Shown here one piece after another: positions 1 to 8,300 of a DNA stretch of 9,938 nt. Made by a program: the position numbers and the translations under genes. The stretch lies in the NCBI GenBank assembly GCA_036340235.1, contig JAYYZE010000017.1:1-9938 (forward strand). Reading direction: 5' to 3'. Under the pieces are notes generated by a model. The model was not told the origin of the DNA. It saw only the letters and a program-made list of their open reading frames with translations, and ran no database searches. The stretch comes from GCA-2862585 sp036340235 (GTDB lineage: Bacteria > Bacteroidota > Bacteroidia > Flavobacteriales > UBA7312). How positions within the stretch are numbered: the stretch's first letter is position 1; every line of letters begins with the position of its first letter.

Positions 1-345
1 AACTGTGAGTGAAGAAATATCAAAAGAGCCCCCATCTGTAGTTATAATACTCGAAGCGATGTCAGCCTCGTTTGAACCCTGGGTTATGGTAAACGTCAAA
101 TCAGATGTACTACCCTGAACTAACGAACTTAAAGATACAGACACCTCAGGAGTAAACAAAATACATGGCTCTTGACCAGTATCTCCACCCACACAATTAC
201 CACAATTATCAAAGTAGGCTTGACCGTTTTCAATGTTATTGCAATCAATCGAAGCGTTTTGTGCATGCGCTTGAAACAGAAATATAAAGAAGACAAAGAA
301 TGAAAAAAACCTAATTAGGCTAGATGAAAACATAAAAGGGTTCAT
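1..345 (-). CDS. Secreted Cys-rich-motif protein, N-terminal part (3' end outside window)
   Basis: The frame is open from an ATG at 345-343 to the window edge, giving 115 residues. Residues 1-28 look like a Sec signal peptide: Asn-Pro-Phe start, a hydrophobic stretch at about 11-25 rich in Phe, and an AHA-Q cleavage site near residues 28/29. Residues 35-61 hold five cysteines (C35, C48, C51, C61 plus the pattern DNCGNCVGG at 46-54), a module I recognise from many secreted Bacteroidota proteins, often placed just after the signal peptide and before the functional domain. From residue 62 the protein is a Ser/Thr/Val-rich, probably beta-rich segment with no family I can name. A second in-frame Met at residue 5 (333-331) could also be the start. 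The visible part does not reveal function; an enzyme or surface protein exported by Sec and possibly by type IX secretion is the best guess. Confident that it is a real exported protein, not of its role. Note: I can place four cysteines with certainty (35, 48, 51, 61). Confidence 0.8.
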   Translation of the reverse strand, partial: MNPFMFSSSLIRFFSFFVFFIFLFQAHAQNASIDCNNIENGQAYFDNCGNCVGGDTGQEPCILFTPEVSVSLSSLVQGSTSDLTFTITQGSNEADIASSIITTDGGSFDISSLTV

Positions 346-348
346 AAT

Positions 349-362
349 AATAACGTGTTATT
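349..362. repeat. Small palindrome upstream of the minus-strand start codon
   Basis: AATAAC and GTTATT form a 6-bp inverted repeat with a 2-base centre, ending 3 nt before the ATG at 345. It could be a protein-binding site or a weak leader hairpin; AT-rich palindromes of this size also arise by chance. Confidence 0.3.
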
Positions 363-365
363 TTG

Positions 366-397
366 GTTAGGTTGTGGAATATACACCACAACCTAAC
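366..397. repeat. Perfect 12-bp inverted repeat, 8-nt spacer
   Basis: The arms GTTAGGTTGTGG (366-377) and CCACAACCTAAC (386-397) are exact reverse complements, separated by AATATACA. It sits between tRNA-Gln and the minus-strand secreted-protein gene. Its outer base (397) is also the last base of a TATATTTG box on the minus strand. No U-tract follows it on either strand, so a factor-independent terminator is unlikely. A repressor/activator operator or a 5'-leader or processing hairpin are the alternatives. What is seen is the repeat; the function is inferred. Confidence 0.6.
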
Positions 398-404
398 AAA
401 TATA
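397..404 (-). promoter_or_regulatory. Candidate -7 promoter box TATATTTG
   Basis: On the minus strand the octamer matches the Bacteroidota -7 consensus TAnnTTTG exactly and lies 51 nt upstream of the ATG at 345. No TTTG/TTG -33 element is seen at 18-20 nt spacing: that interval is tRNA 3' end and an A/T tract. It is therefore only half a promoter by sequence. The gene could instead be read through from the tRNA promoter. Confidence 0.35.
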
Positions 405-427
405 AAAAAAAATTTTAATTTGGGAAG

Positions 428-500
428 TTACCCGACTAGGGCTCGAACCTAGACTCTTCTGGACCAAAACCAGACGTGTTGCCAGTTACACCATCGGGCA
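428..500 (-). tRNA. tRNA-Gln (anticodon TTG)
   Basis: Read on the minus strand, the 73-nt gene folds as a cloverleaf: acceptor TGCCCGA pairs with TCGGGTA (one G-T wobble); the anticodon arm TCTGG/CCAGA encloses the 7-nt loop TTTTGGT, giving anticodon TTG for glutamine; the T arm CTAGG/CCTAG encloses TTCGAGC. The discriminator base is A at 428. The next bases on that strand are CTT, so CCA is not encoded and must be added post-transcriptionally, as is common in Bacteroidota. No integrase gene or duplicated tRNA 3' end is seen, so there is no sign of use as an attachment site within the window. Confidence 0.96.
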
Positions 501-512
501 TTTAAGAAAGGA

Positions 513-543
513 CGAATTTAACACAATTATTGTTTGAATCAAA
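513..543 (-). promoter_or_regulatory. Likely promoter of tRNA-Gln
   Basis: On the minus strand a TTTG box (543-540) is followed after exactly 19 nt by TAAATTCG (520-513), a one-mismatch version of the Bacteroidota -7 box TAnnTTTG. The box ends 12 nt before the tRNA 5' end, which leaves a start site a few bases downstream of the box and a short 5' leader for RNase P. Spacing and position both fit, which is why I favour it despite the mismatch. Confidence 0.5.
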
Positions 544-596
544 ATATCAGATTTTATTTAGTAATTTCGCATCATAACAACTTACTAAAACGTATT

Positions 597-3500
597 ATGA
601 CTTATTCAAAGCTTAATAATTTAATTGGATGGTTTACTTTCTTCATTTCTTTTTTTGTCTATTACTCAACCATTGAGCCCACGGTTAGCTTTTGGGATTG
701 TGGAGAATACATAAGCACTGCATATAAGCTAGAAGTTGGCCACCCACCCGGCGCTCCCTTTTTTCAACTATTAGGTCGATTCTTTAGCTTATTTGCTACT
801 GATACATCAGCTGTGGCTTATATGATCAATATAATGTCTGCGCTTTGTAGTGCACTCACCATTTTGTTTCTTTTTTGGACAATCACAGCCATGGCAAAAA
901 AAATAATAATTGATGAATCAAAAACAATCAATTTCACTAATTACATTGCCATATTTGGAAGTGGTGTCGTTGGCGCATTGTCGTATACTTTTTCTGATTC
1001 CTTCTGGTTTTCTGCAACCGAGGGTGAGGTGTACGCTATGTCTTCATTTTTTACGGCCATAACGTTTTGGTCTATACTAAAATGGGAAAGCGAAGCTGAT
1101 GACAAATATGCTGCTAGATGGCTAGTGTTTATTGCATATTTAATTGGTCTTTCCATTGGGGTTCATCTTCTAAACCTACTTGCCATTCCAGCGGTTGTTT
1201 TCATTTATTATTTCAAAAAATACAAGGTTGACAGATTTGGTTTATTAAAAGTGTTTGTGTTAGCCGTGTTGTTAACAGGGGGACTACAAGGAGTTTTAAT
1301 TCCAGGAGTGGTTAGTTTAGCCGGGAAGTTTGAACTTTTCTTTGTAAACACAATTGGATTACCATTTAATTATGGCACCATAATCTACTTTATATTAATT
1401 ATTTCCGGAATTATTTTTGGCTTAAACTATGCCAAGAAAAAGAATAAACCAATTGTAGGAACTTCGTTGTTCAGCTTAGCCGCAATCTTGATTGGATATT
1501 CTACTTTCTTCATTTTGGTCATTCGCTCAAACGCAGATACACCAATCGATGAAAACAATCCCGAAGATGCGGTAAGTTTATTGGCATATCTAAACAGAGA
1601 GCAATATGGTGACTGGCCAATTGTTAATGGACAATATTACAATGCAAGAATTGTTGACCTGAAAGATGGCAAACCCGTTTACACAAAAGATGAAGAAAAA
1701 GGAAAGTATGTCATTACTAACGATAGAAAAAATGCTAAACCAGTTTATGATTCAAAATTTACCGGCTTTTTTCCAAGAATGTGGAGCACTACCCAGCCAT
1801 CTCATGCCAAAGCTTATCAACAATGGTCAGGTCATAAAAACACCAGCAGGCCACCAACCTTCTCGCAAAATTTAAAGTATTTTTTCTCATATCAATTGGG
1901 TCACATGTATTGGCGATATTTTATGTGGAATTTTTCAGGAAGGCAAAACGATATACAGGGGCACGGCGAAATAAATAAAGGAAATTGGATAAGCGGCATA
2001 CCACTAATTGACGAATCCATTCGCGGGTTAGGCCCACAAGACAATCTTCCAAGGAATCTTAGAGATAACAAGGGTAGAAATACGTATTATATGTTGCCCT
2101 TTTTGCTGGGAATTCTTGGCATGCTATATCAGTTCAAAAAGAATAATAAAGACGCATTTGTAGTATTATTGCTTTTTGTTTTTACAGGTATAGCTATTGT
2201 TGTTTACCTAAACCAATACCCCTTTCAGCCAAGGGAACGAGACTATGCCTACGTAGGGTCCTTTTACGCATATTGTATTTGGATTGGGATTGGCGTACTT
2301 TCAATAATTGATTTTATTTCAAAAAAGCTGTCCTCCAAAACAAGTGCGATAATAGGAACTGCATTGTGTATATTACTTGTGCCATCTCTAATGGCTAAAG
2401 AAAATTGGGACGACCATGATCGCTCAAACAGGTACACCGCTAGAGACGTGGCCTCTAACTATTTGAATTCCTGCGCGCCAAACGCTATTATTTTTACCAA
2501 TGGCGACAACGATACATTCCCACTTTGGTATGCTCAAGAAGTAGAGGGCGTAAGAACCGACGTAAGAGTTGTGAACCTAAGTCTTTTTAATACCGATTGG
2601 TATATTGATCAAATGAAACGAGCCGCCTATGACGCTGCTCCCATTCCAAGTTCACTTAGCTGGAACCAATATAAGCAAGGAACTAGAGACTATGTCCTGA
2701 TAAATGACAACAATAAAGGATACGCTGAAGTTAGTGATGTCGTAAACTTCATTGCCAGTGATGACGACAGGACAAAGGGTATGACACGTAATGGACAAAA
2801 AGCAGACTATTGCCCTACAAAAAAGTTAAAAATCAGCATAAATAAAGATGATATTATTAGCAAAAACATCGTAGATCCTAAAGACACGTCTCGAATTGTT
2901 GATGAAATTAGGTGGGAGCTAAAAGGAAACAGTATCAATAAAAATGAATTGATGGTTCTTGACATTTTAGCCAATTTTAACTGGGAAAGACCTATTTATT
3001 TTGCCATTACAGTTGGCAATGATAACTTTATGGGTCTGGAAAAATACTTTCAGCTTGAAGGGCTTGCCTATCGATTTGTTCCTTATTTATCAAACTCTAG
3101 TGATGGACAAACAGGTGAAGTAGCCACTGATATTATGTATGATAATGTGATGAACAAGTTTAAATGGGGAAATTTGGGTGATTCAACCATTTATCTTGAC
3201 GAAACTAATATGAGGATGACATTAAACTTTAAGAATAATTTCTCAAGATTAGCCGACGCATTGATATTGGAAAAAGATTTCGTAAGAGCCGAGAAGGTGT
3301 TAGATAAGTGTTTAACCGTAATGCCAAATGAGGCCATTGCCTATAGCTTTTTCAATCTTCCTATTGCCGAGGGCTATTACAAAATTGGAAAACCAGAAAA
3401 AGCCAGAGAGATTGTTAATATTTTAATTGATATTTATTTTGAAGAACTCGAGTATTACAATAGTTTAGAAGACGAAATTCTTAGTAAAATGGATAGAGAC

Positions 3501-3608
3501 TATCAGATTGCCAATCAGATTATTTCAAACCTATACACCATTACAACAACGAACAACGAAACTGAATTACAACAGAAAATTGTTGAAGAATATCAAAAAT
3601 ATCAGTAG
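597..3608 (+). CDS. DUF2723 family multi-pass membrane glycosyltransferase (GT-C, TMEM260-like)
   Basis: Membrane protein of 1003 residues. The family (DUF2723, related to protein O-mannosyltransferases and to human TMEM260; bacterial members are often annotated as glycosyltransferase family 117) is thought to transfer a sugar from a lipid-phosphate donor on the outer face of the inner membrane. The start is placed at ATG 597 because family members begin with a short Lys/Asn-rich segment and LNNLIGW, seen at residues 6-12; a TTG at 534 would add 21 residues lacking family character. After TM1 (about 10-26) comes FWDCGE at 32-37, with D34/E37 in the place of the GT-C first-loop acidic residues, then HPPGAP at 49-54. 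About 10-12 further hydrophobic segments follow, in blocks 73-309 and 498-599, separated by a periplasmic-type insert (about 311-495). A conserved soluble segment GDNDTFPLWYAQEVEG lies at 636-651, and a TPR-like helical stretch at about 883-944. Substrate and acceptor cannot be read from sequence. It is followed after 35 nt by a polysaccharide deacetylase, probably in the same transcript. A TAnnTTCG-like box at 562-569 lacks a well-spaced -33 element. Confidence 0.93.
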   Translation: MTYSKLNNLIGWFTFFISFFVYYSTIEPTVSFWDCGEYISTAYKLEVGHPPGAPFFQLLGRFFSLFATDTSAVAYMINIMSALCSALTILFLFWTITAMAKKIIIDESKTINFTNYIAIFGSGVVGALSYTFSDSFWFSATEGEVYAMSSFFTAITFWSILKWESEADDKYAARWLVFIAYLIGLSIGVHLLNLLAIPAVVFIYYFKKYKVDRFGLLKVFVLAVLLTGGLQGVLIPGVVSLAGKFELFFVNTIGLPFNYGTIIYFILIISGIIFGLNYAKKKNKPIVGTSLFSLAAILIGYSTFFILVIRSNADTPIDENNPEDAVSLLAYLNREQYGDWPIVNGQYYNARIVDLKDGKPVYTKDEEKGKYVITNDRKNAKPVYDSKFTGFFPRMWSTTQPSHAKAYQQWSGHKNTSRPPTFSQNLKYFFSYQLGHMYWRYFMWNFSGRQNDIQGHGEINKGNWISGIPLIDESIRGLGPQDNLPRNLRDNKGRNTYYMLPFLLGILGMLYQFKKNNKDAFVVLLLFVFTGIAIVVYLNQYPFQPRERDYAYVGSFYAYCIWIGIGVLSIIDFISKKLSSKTSAIIGTALCILLVPSLMAKENWDDHDRSNRYTARDVASNYLNSCAPNAIIFTNGDNDTFPLWYAQEVEGVRTDVRVVNLSLFNTDWYIDQMKRAAYDAAPIPSSLSWNQYKQGTRDYVLINDNNKGYAEVSDVVNFIASDDDRTKGMTRNGQKADYCPTKKLKISINKDDIISKNIVDPKDTSRIVDEIRWELKGNSINKNELMVLDILANFNWERPIYFAITVGNDNFMGLEKYFQLEGLAYRFVPYLSNSSDGQTGEVATDIMYDNVMNKFKWGNLGDSTIYLDETNMRMTLNFKNNFSRLADALILEKDFVRAEKVLDKCLTVMPNEAIAYSFFNLPIAEGYYKIGKPEKAREIVNILIDIYFEELEYYNSLEDEILSKMDRDYQIANQIISNLYTITTTNNETELQQKIVEEYQKYQ

Positions 3609-3643
3609 TTTTTCATACACTAAATGGGTATAAATAATCTATA

Positions 3644-4240
3644 ATGATGTATCGTCTTTTAGAAACTATTTTTCCCTCTTTGACATGGCGTTATAAAAGC
3701 AAGGAAAAGGTAGTTTATTTGACCTTTGATGATGGCCCCAATAAAGAGTTAACCCCCTTTGTATTAGACAAGCTTAAATCCTTTAATGCAAAAGCAACTT
3801 TTTTTTTGACGGGACAAAATGTAGTTAAAGAATATGCCCTTTACGAACAAATCAAAACTGAAGGACATTCGGTAGGCAATCACAGTTACTCCCATCTAAA
3901 TGGGTGGATGACAACCAACAAGTCCTACTTTTCAGATATAGACAAATGTGACAAAATTCTAAATTCTAAATTGTTCAGACCTCCTTACGGAAAAATCAGA
4001 CCCTCCCAAATTAATTTTTTGAAAAAAAAATATGAAATTATCATGTGGGATGTACTAAGCTGGGATTTCGACACTAAGATTACTGCTGAAAAATGTCTAA
4101 GTATGCTTTTAAAGAAGATAGAATCCGGATCAATAGTTGTATTTCATGAAAATGAGAAGTCAGCTATAAATATAAAATATGCTCTTCCAAGACTATTGCA
4201 AAGTTTGGAATGTCAAGGATTTACGTTTAAAAAGCTTTGA
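3644..4240 (+). CDS. Polysaccharide deacetylase family protein (NodB domain, CE4)
   Basis: A 198-residue metal-dependent deacetylase that is almost entirely the NodB domain. CE4 motifs are in order: motif 1 TFDDGP at 27-32 (D29 as base, D30 as metal ligand); motif 2 HSVGNHSYSH at 75-84 (H80 and H84 as metal ligands); motif 3 RPPYG at 112-116; motif 4 around MWDVLSWDFD at 134-143; motif 5 IVVFHEN at 164-170 with H168 as the catalytic His. Motif 5 has Glu after the His where Asp is usual. All catalytic residues are present, so an active enzyme is expected, removing acetyl groups from N-acetylated or O-acetylated sugars; the substrate (peptidoglycan, capsule, other glycan) is unknown. No signal peptide or transmembrane helix is apparent, as in many short Bacteroidota members, so its compartment is uncertain. 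Two ATGs stand in tandem at 3644 and 3647 and either may be used; no Shine-Dalgarno is visible. The 35-nt gap to the DUF2723 gene suggests co-transcription. Confidence 0.93.
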   Translation: MMYRLLETIFPSLTWRYKSKEKVVYLTFDDGPNKELTPFVLDKLKSFNAKATFFLTGQNVVKEYALYEQIKTEGHSVGNHSYSHLNGWMTTNKSYFSDIDKCDKILNSKLFRPPYGKIRPSQINFLKKKYEIIMWDVLSWDFDTKITAEKCLSMLLKKIESGSIVVFHENEKSAINIKYALPRLLQSLECQGFTFKKL

Positions 4241-4396
4241 TTTTTAGTGTACTGTCTCGGGATGCTAAAAGAACAATTACAAACTAACATTAGAATGTTG
4301 ATAAATACAATAGGGTCGGCATTAAGAAGCTTGTATATATGAGTAGTTTTGTTCGTCATAATATTTGTTTTTGGTTAGCTATATTGTATGACAATA

Positions 4397-4426
4397 AAAA
4401 GCTCCTTATTAAATTAAGGGGCTTTT
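4397..4426. terminator. Bidirectional factor-independent terminator
   Basis: A 12-bp stem (arms 4397-4408 and 4415-4426, core AGCTCCTTA/TAAGGGGCT with one G-U wobble) closes a 6-nt loop. T-rich tails follow on both strands: TTTTACTTTTAT on plus, and TTTTTATTG on minus. It lies 4 nt past the stop codon of the PorP/SprF gene on the minus strand and about 155 nt past the deacetylase stop on the plus strand, so it can end both converging transcripts. Confidence 0.85.
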
Positions 4427-4430
4427 ACTT

Positions 4431-5330
4431 TTATGGCCTATTGAACCAAAAACCAAGTTTAAACTCATTTGTACCACTAGTTACCGATGACAAGCCCGAG
4501 GTAATAAAGTCATGACCATACGCCACATAAAAGCGTTCATTGATGTCTACTCCAAAATAAAAAGAAAATGCATCACTCAAACGATAAGAAAGGGCGGTCC
4601 AAAGATATTCCTTGTAAGTTACCTTGGTCATCACTTCAAGAGATATTGGTGCTGGTGGCGATAACATTAGCAAAAGGGAGGGCTCGAACTCAAAATCTTC
4701 AATCTCTCTGTAATGGTAGCCTCCCCCAACATAGAAATGATTTGTTAGGCCATCAGAAATAACGATATTATCATCATACTTTTCGTTGATGTTAAAATTA
4801 GAACTTAATAATTGGGGAATAGCGAACGAAACATAGTAATCATTGGTATATAAATACGCCCCGAAAGCCGCCGTTGGGACTACAGATGATAAAATGGAAT
4901 TATTAAAAACGGGATCACCATCGTCGTAGGGGTTAATGATAGTATGGTCTAAACGGTACTGTAAAAAACCAGCCGACAAACCCAATGATAAATTCATGTC
5001 CTTTTGGACACTTAGATGATAAGCATAACTGGCCGTAATACCGCGTCGACTATCGGCGCCTGCCACATCCTTAAAAACGGTTCCTCCCAAAGCCATTTTT
5101 TCATTTCTCAAAAGGCCATAACCGCTAATAACATCTGTTTGTGGTGCTTCACGTACGCCAGACCATTGATTTCTTATTACAGCATTTAGTTGGGTTTTGC
5201 CGTCAACTCCTGCAATAGCGGGGTTGTATAAAAATGGACTTAGTTGATAGCTAGTAAACTGGGGCAACTGCTGAGATTTTGCTAGAAAAGCAAAGAACAT
5301 TAACATTAAAAAAAGAATATTTTTTTTCAT
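4431..5330 (-). CDS. PorP/SprF family type IX secretion system outer-membrane protein
   Basis: This 299-residue protein belongs to the PorP/SprF family, whose members are outer-membrane beta-barrel-like proteins of the type IX secretion/gliding machinery. SprF-like paralogues are needed for secretion of the type B C-terminal-domain cargo encoded next to them, as SprF is for SprB in Flavobacterium johnsoniae. Residues 1-19 form a signal peptide (KK at 2-3, hydrophobic core 5-17, AKS cleavage before Gln20). Family landmarks follow: QLSPFLYNPAIAG at 29-41, RNQWSGV at 53-59, and an internal GGTVFKDVAG stretch near 82-91. The rest alternates short amphipathic strands, ending in a Phe/aromatic C-terminal strand (KLGFWFNRP). 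The length is typical of the family. The start lies 5 nt after the stop codon of the adhesin gene, so the two are almost certainly one operon and may be translationally coupled. The sequence between stop and start is TTGGG, weakly purine-rich. A terminator lies directly downstream. Confidence 0.95.
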   Translation of the reverse strand: MKKNILFLMLMFFAFLAKSQQLPQFTSYQLSPFLYNPAIAGVDGKTQLNAVIRNQWSGVREAPQTDVISGYGLLRNEKMALGGTVFKDVAGADSRRGITASYAYHLSVQKDMNLSLGLSAGFLQYRLDHTIINPYDDGDPVFNNSILSSVVPTAAFGAYLYTNDYYVSFAIPQLLSSNFNINEKYDDNIVISDGLTNHFYVGGGYHYREIEDFEFEPSLLLMLSPPAPISLEVMTKVTYKEYLWTALSYRLSDAFSFYFGVDINERFYVAYGHDFITSGLSSVTSGTNEFKLGFWFNRP

Positions 5331-5335
5331 CCCAA

Positions 5336-8300
5336 TTATCTTACAATAGTTACAGGTCCAGTGATGGGTTCATTATTAGAGCTTACATCAAAATTAATAA
5401 TATAATAATACGTACCAACTGGCAGCTCTTTACCGTTGTAATTACCATCCCAATTAGTAATATTTGGTGATTGGGCTTTCCACAATGAAGCCCCCCATCG
5501 ATTAAATATTTCTACTTGCAACGATTCGTATTGATTCAAATAATCTATTTTCCAATTATCATTATAACCATCACCATTAGGGGAAAACCCTTCGTTCATT
5601 CCTACAAAAACTCTGACAGTATCATTACCAATACATTGAGTTGCTGTATCCAACGCAAAAGCTACATAATTAGTAGTAAGTAATGGATTGACATTAATAC
5701 TACTTGTCATCTCACCAGTACTCCACAAATAAGGTTCTTCTCCGCTTGTAATGGATAAAGAAACTGATTCACCAAGAAGAATACCAACATCGGTATTATC
5801 TAATTCAATAGACGGTTTTAATTCTACAATCTCAAGATCGTCAGTAAACAGGCAGGCACTAGAGGGTTCATATGCTGTGACAGTTATTGACATAGAATTA
5901 TTCACAACAATTTCAATATCGGAACCATTATCAACGAACGGCTGATCAGGATTAATTGACCACAAATAAGAATCATAGTCATTAAATCTATTAGCTAAGA
6001 TACTTATGGTATCTGACGAACAAACTTGAACGGTTTCCGAATTATAAAATAACCTAGCAGGGTGTATTTCGACGGTTTGAGTGATTTGACAATCATTGGC
6101 ATCTGTTATTGTCAAAAGAAACAATGTATCTGCTTGATTATTATTTTGTGGGAATTCAACCACTATTTCAGCTGAATCTTTTGAAGACTCTTGATAGCTG
6201 AAGAATGGCGATATAGCTGATAAAGGTTCTATTTCATATTGATATAAGCCCGTGTTGTTAAAAGGAGTACCGCCAGTAACGTGTGTTAAAATTTTTCCAG
6301 TTTCATCTTGGCAATAGGCATCTATAACATCAATGTTCGTTGACAATGCCTCTGGCTCGCTAATGGTAAATGAAACGGAAGTTTTACAACCTGCGCTGTC
6401 TGAAACCTCAACAGAATATGTTCCAGCTGTAAGGGTTTCTGGGTTTTCGCCAAGCCAATTTTCAAAATAAAAGGGTGGATCTGAAATAGGTGTTCCACCC
6501 ACAACCTGACCTAGAAGATTTGCTGTCCCATCATTTAAACCAAAGCAACTCACATTCACAGTGTTTACGGAGTTAATTTGTAGTGGGCTATCAGGGCCGT
6601 CTACATGCTCAACAAGTGTTTTCTCGCAACCATTGTCATCAGTTACCACCAAACTGTAATTACCAGATGATAATGTAGAAATATTTGGCGAGATAGTAGA
6701 CGAACTATTATAGCCATTAGGTCCCGACCAGTCAAAAATGTAGGGCGGCGAACCACCACTAACTTGAACATTTATTTTACCAATTGAATTTTCATAACAA
6801 TCGTTGTCAACGGTTGAAATGGTTGACACCTCCACCTCATCAATTGGAGATGTAACAAACACCGAGTCAATTAGAATGCAGTTATTGGCATCCGTTATTA
6901 TGTTAGTGTACCATTGATTAGGAGCTAAACCAACTGCTGTTGGCGATTGTTGACCTAAGGGATCGTTCCAAACATAGGTATATGGTAACCAGCCACCTGT
7001 GACATTGAAATTAAAGCTTCCGTCAATAGACCCAAAACAACTAACTGATGTGGTATCATTAGGGTTATTTATCTTAAATAATTCTGAATAGTTGATAGTG
7101 ATGGTGTCCTGACCTGCACACCCATTGTTATCAGTATATGTAGCTACATATGAGCCAACAGACAACTGACTAGCTTGTGCTATTAGTGAAATGACCGTAT
7201 TTGTACTATCTGTCCAAACGACATTATAGTTTCCAAAGCCAAGGCCACCGCTGTAAAGAGCCGTCGCCTGACCATCGTTATTTCCATCGCATCGAATGTT
7301 TACAACATTTTCGAAATCGACCACTATTTGAGAAGGATGCGTGACAGAAATGCTATTAGAGGCGGGACAACCTAAAGAGTCTGTTACGACAATAGAGTAA
7401 GTGCCTTGAGAAACGTTGGATAAGGTATCAAACGTGTAGGAAGACAAAACAGATTCATCCAATATGATGCCATCAGAATCAAACCATTCAAATGTGAACA
7501 GTCCCGTTCCACCACTTGCATTGGCTTGAATAACCGCATTAGAATCGCCAAAACACCTGATATCCACTCCATTATAATCTGAAATAACGGCAAGATCAAC
7601 ACTCACTTCTAAGGGTTGGCCAATTACAACCGGCGTGTAAAGGGTAGTACATCCGTTATCGTCTTTGACCTCCAGTTGGTATGTTCCAGGCACTAAATTA
7701 GTAACTGTTGAATTAATTCCAGATGAATTACCTGGCCAAAGATTGGTACCCTGGTCATTTTGCCATGAAAAGTTGTATGTTCCATTACTGGATGTGCCTC
7801 CACTAACATCGACAACAGAAGCGTTTCCATCAGAATCTCCGAAACAACTGACTTGCTGTGTGCTGACTGTAACTGAAATAGGAGATGGTGAGCTTATATC
7901 TATGTTTGAAATAATGTCTTGACAGCCTAAAGAATCTCTTACGGTAACGGAATAAGTACCATCTGCTAGATCACTAAAAGTGGCTAAAAACTGCCAATTG
8001 GCACCGCCATTAATAGAATACTCGTAAAACGGGGTTCCATCAATGGCGTTCAATGAAATTTGACCAGCACTATCGCCATCACAAAGATTGTCAACAATTC
8101 CAACAATTTGTAGCTGTGGAGAGGTTGATTGAGAAACAAAGATACTGTCTGTGGTATTACATGAATTGGCATCTTTTACAAATACGTAAACCCAACCATT
8201 ACTCACATTTTGAGCGGTTGAGTTATTGACCGATGGGTTTTGAGTTATTCCATCTTGCAGAACAAGGGCTGTGGAATTGTTATTGTCGGAAGTCCAAAAG

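Noticed and set aside
366..397. 12-bp inverted repeat as a terminator for tRNA-Gln
   Set aside because: No U-tract follows it in the minus-strand direction; the T-run lies before it, not after.
428..500. tRNA-Gln as an integration site of a mobile element
   Set aside because: No integrase, no second copy of the tRNA 3' end and no change in gene character on either side within the window.
562..569. TAATTTCG as a -7 box for the plus-strand DUF2723 operon
   Set aside because: One mismatch to TAnnTTTG and the nearest TTTG is 25 nt upstream, too far for the usual 19-21 nt; kept only as a remark.
534..596. TTG at 534 as the start of the DUF2723 gene
   Set aside because: It would add 21 polar residues without family similarity and overlap the promoter region; the ATG at 597 matches the usual N-terminus of the family.
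4286..4299. AACATT-AG-AATGTT palindrome in the convergent spacer
   Set aside because: Only 6 bp per arm, AT-rich, with no promoter element or T-tract next to it.
4262..4342. Small plus-strand ORF of 26 codons (starts MLKEQLQT) after the deacetylase
   Set aside because: Short, no visible ribosome binding site, no recognisable motif; ORFs of this size are common by chance in AT-rich spacers. A conserved match in relatives would revive it.
7665..7922. Plus-strand open frames opposite the adhesin (for example 7665-7922 and 8475-8678)
   Set aside because: They lie antisense to strong repeat-coding sequence, have no family features and no upstream signals; they are shadows of the adhesin frame.
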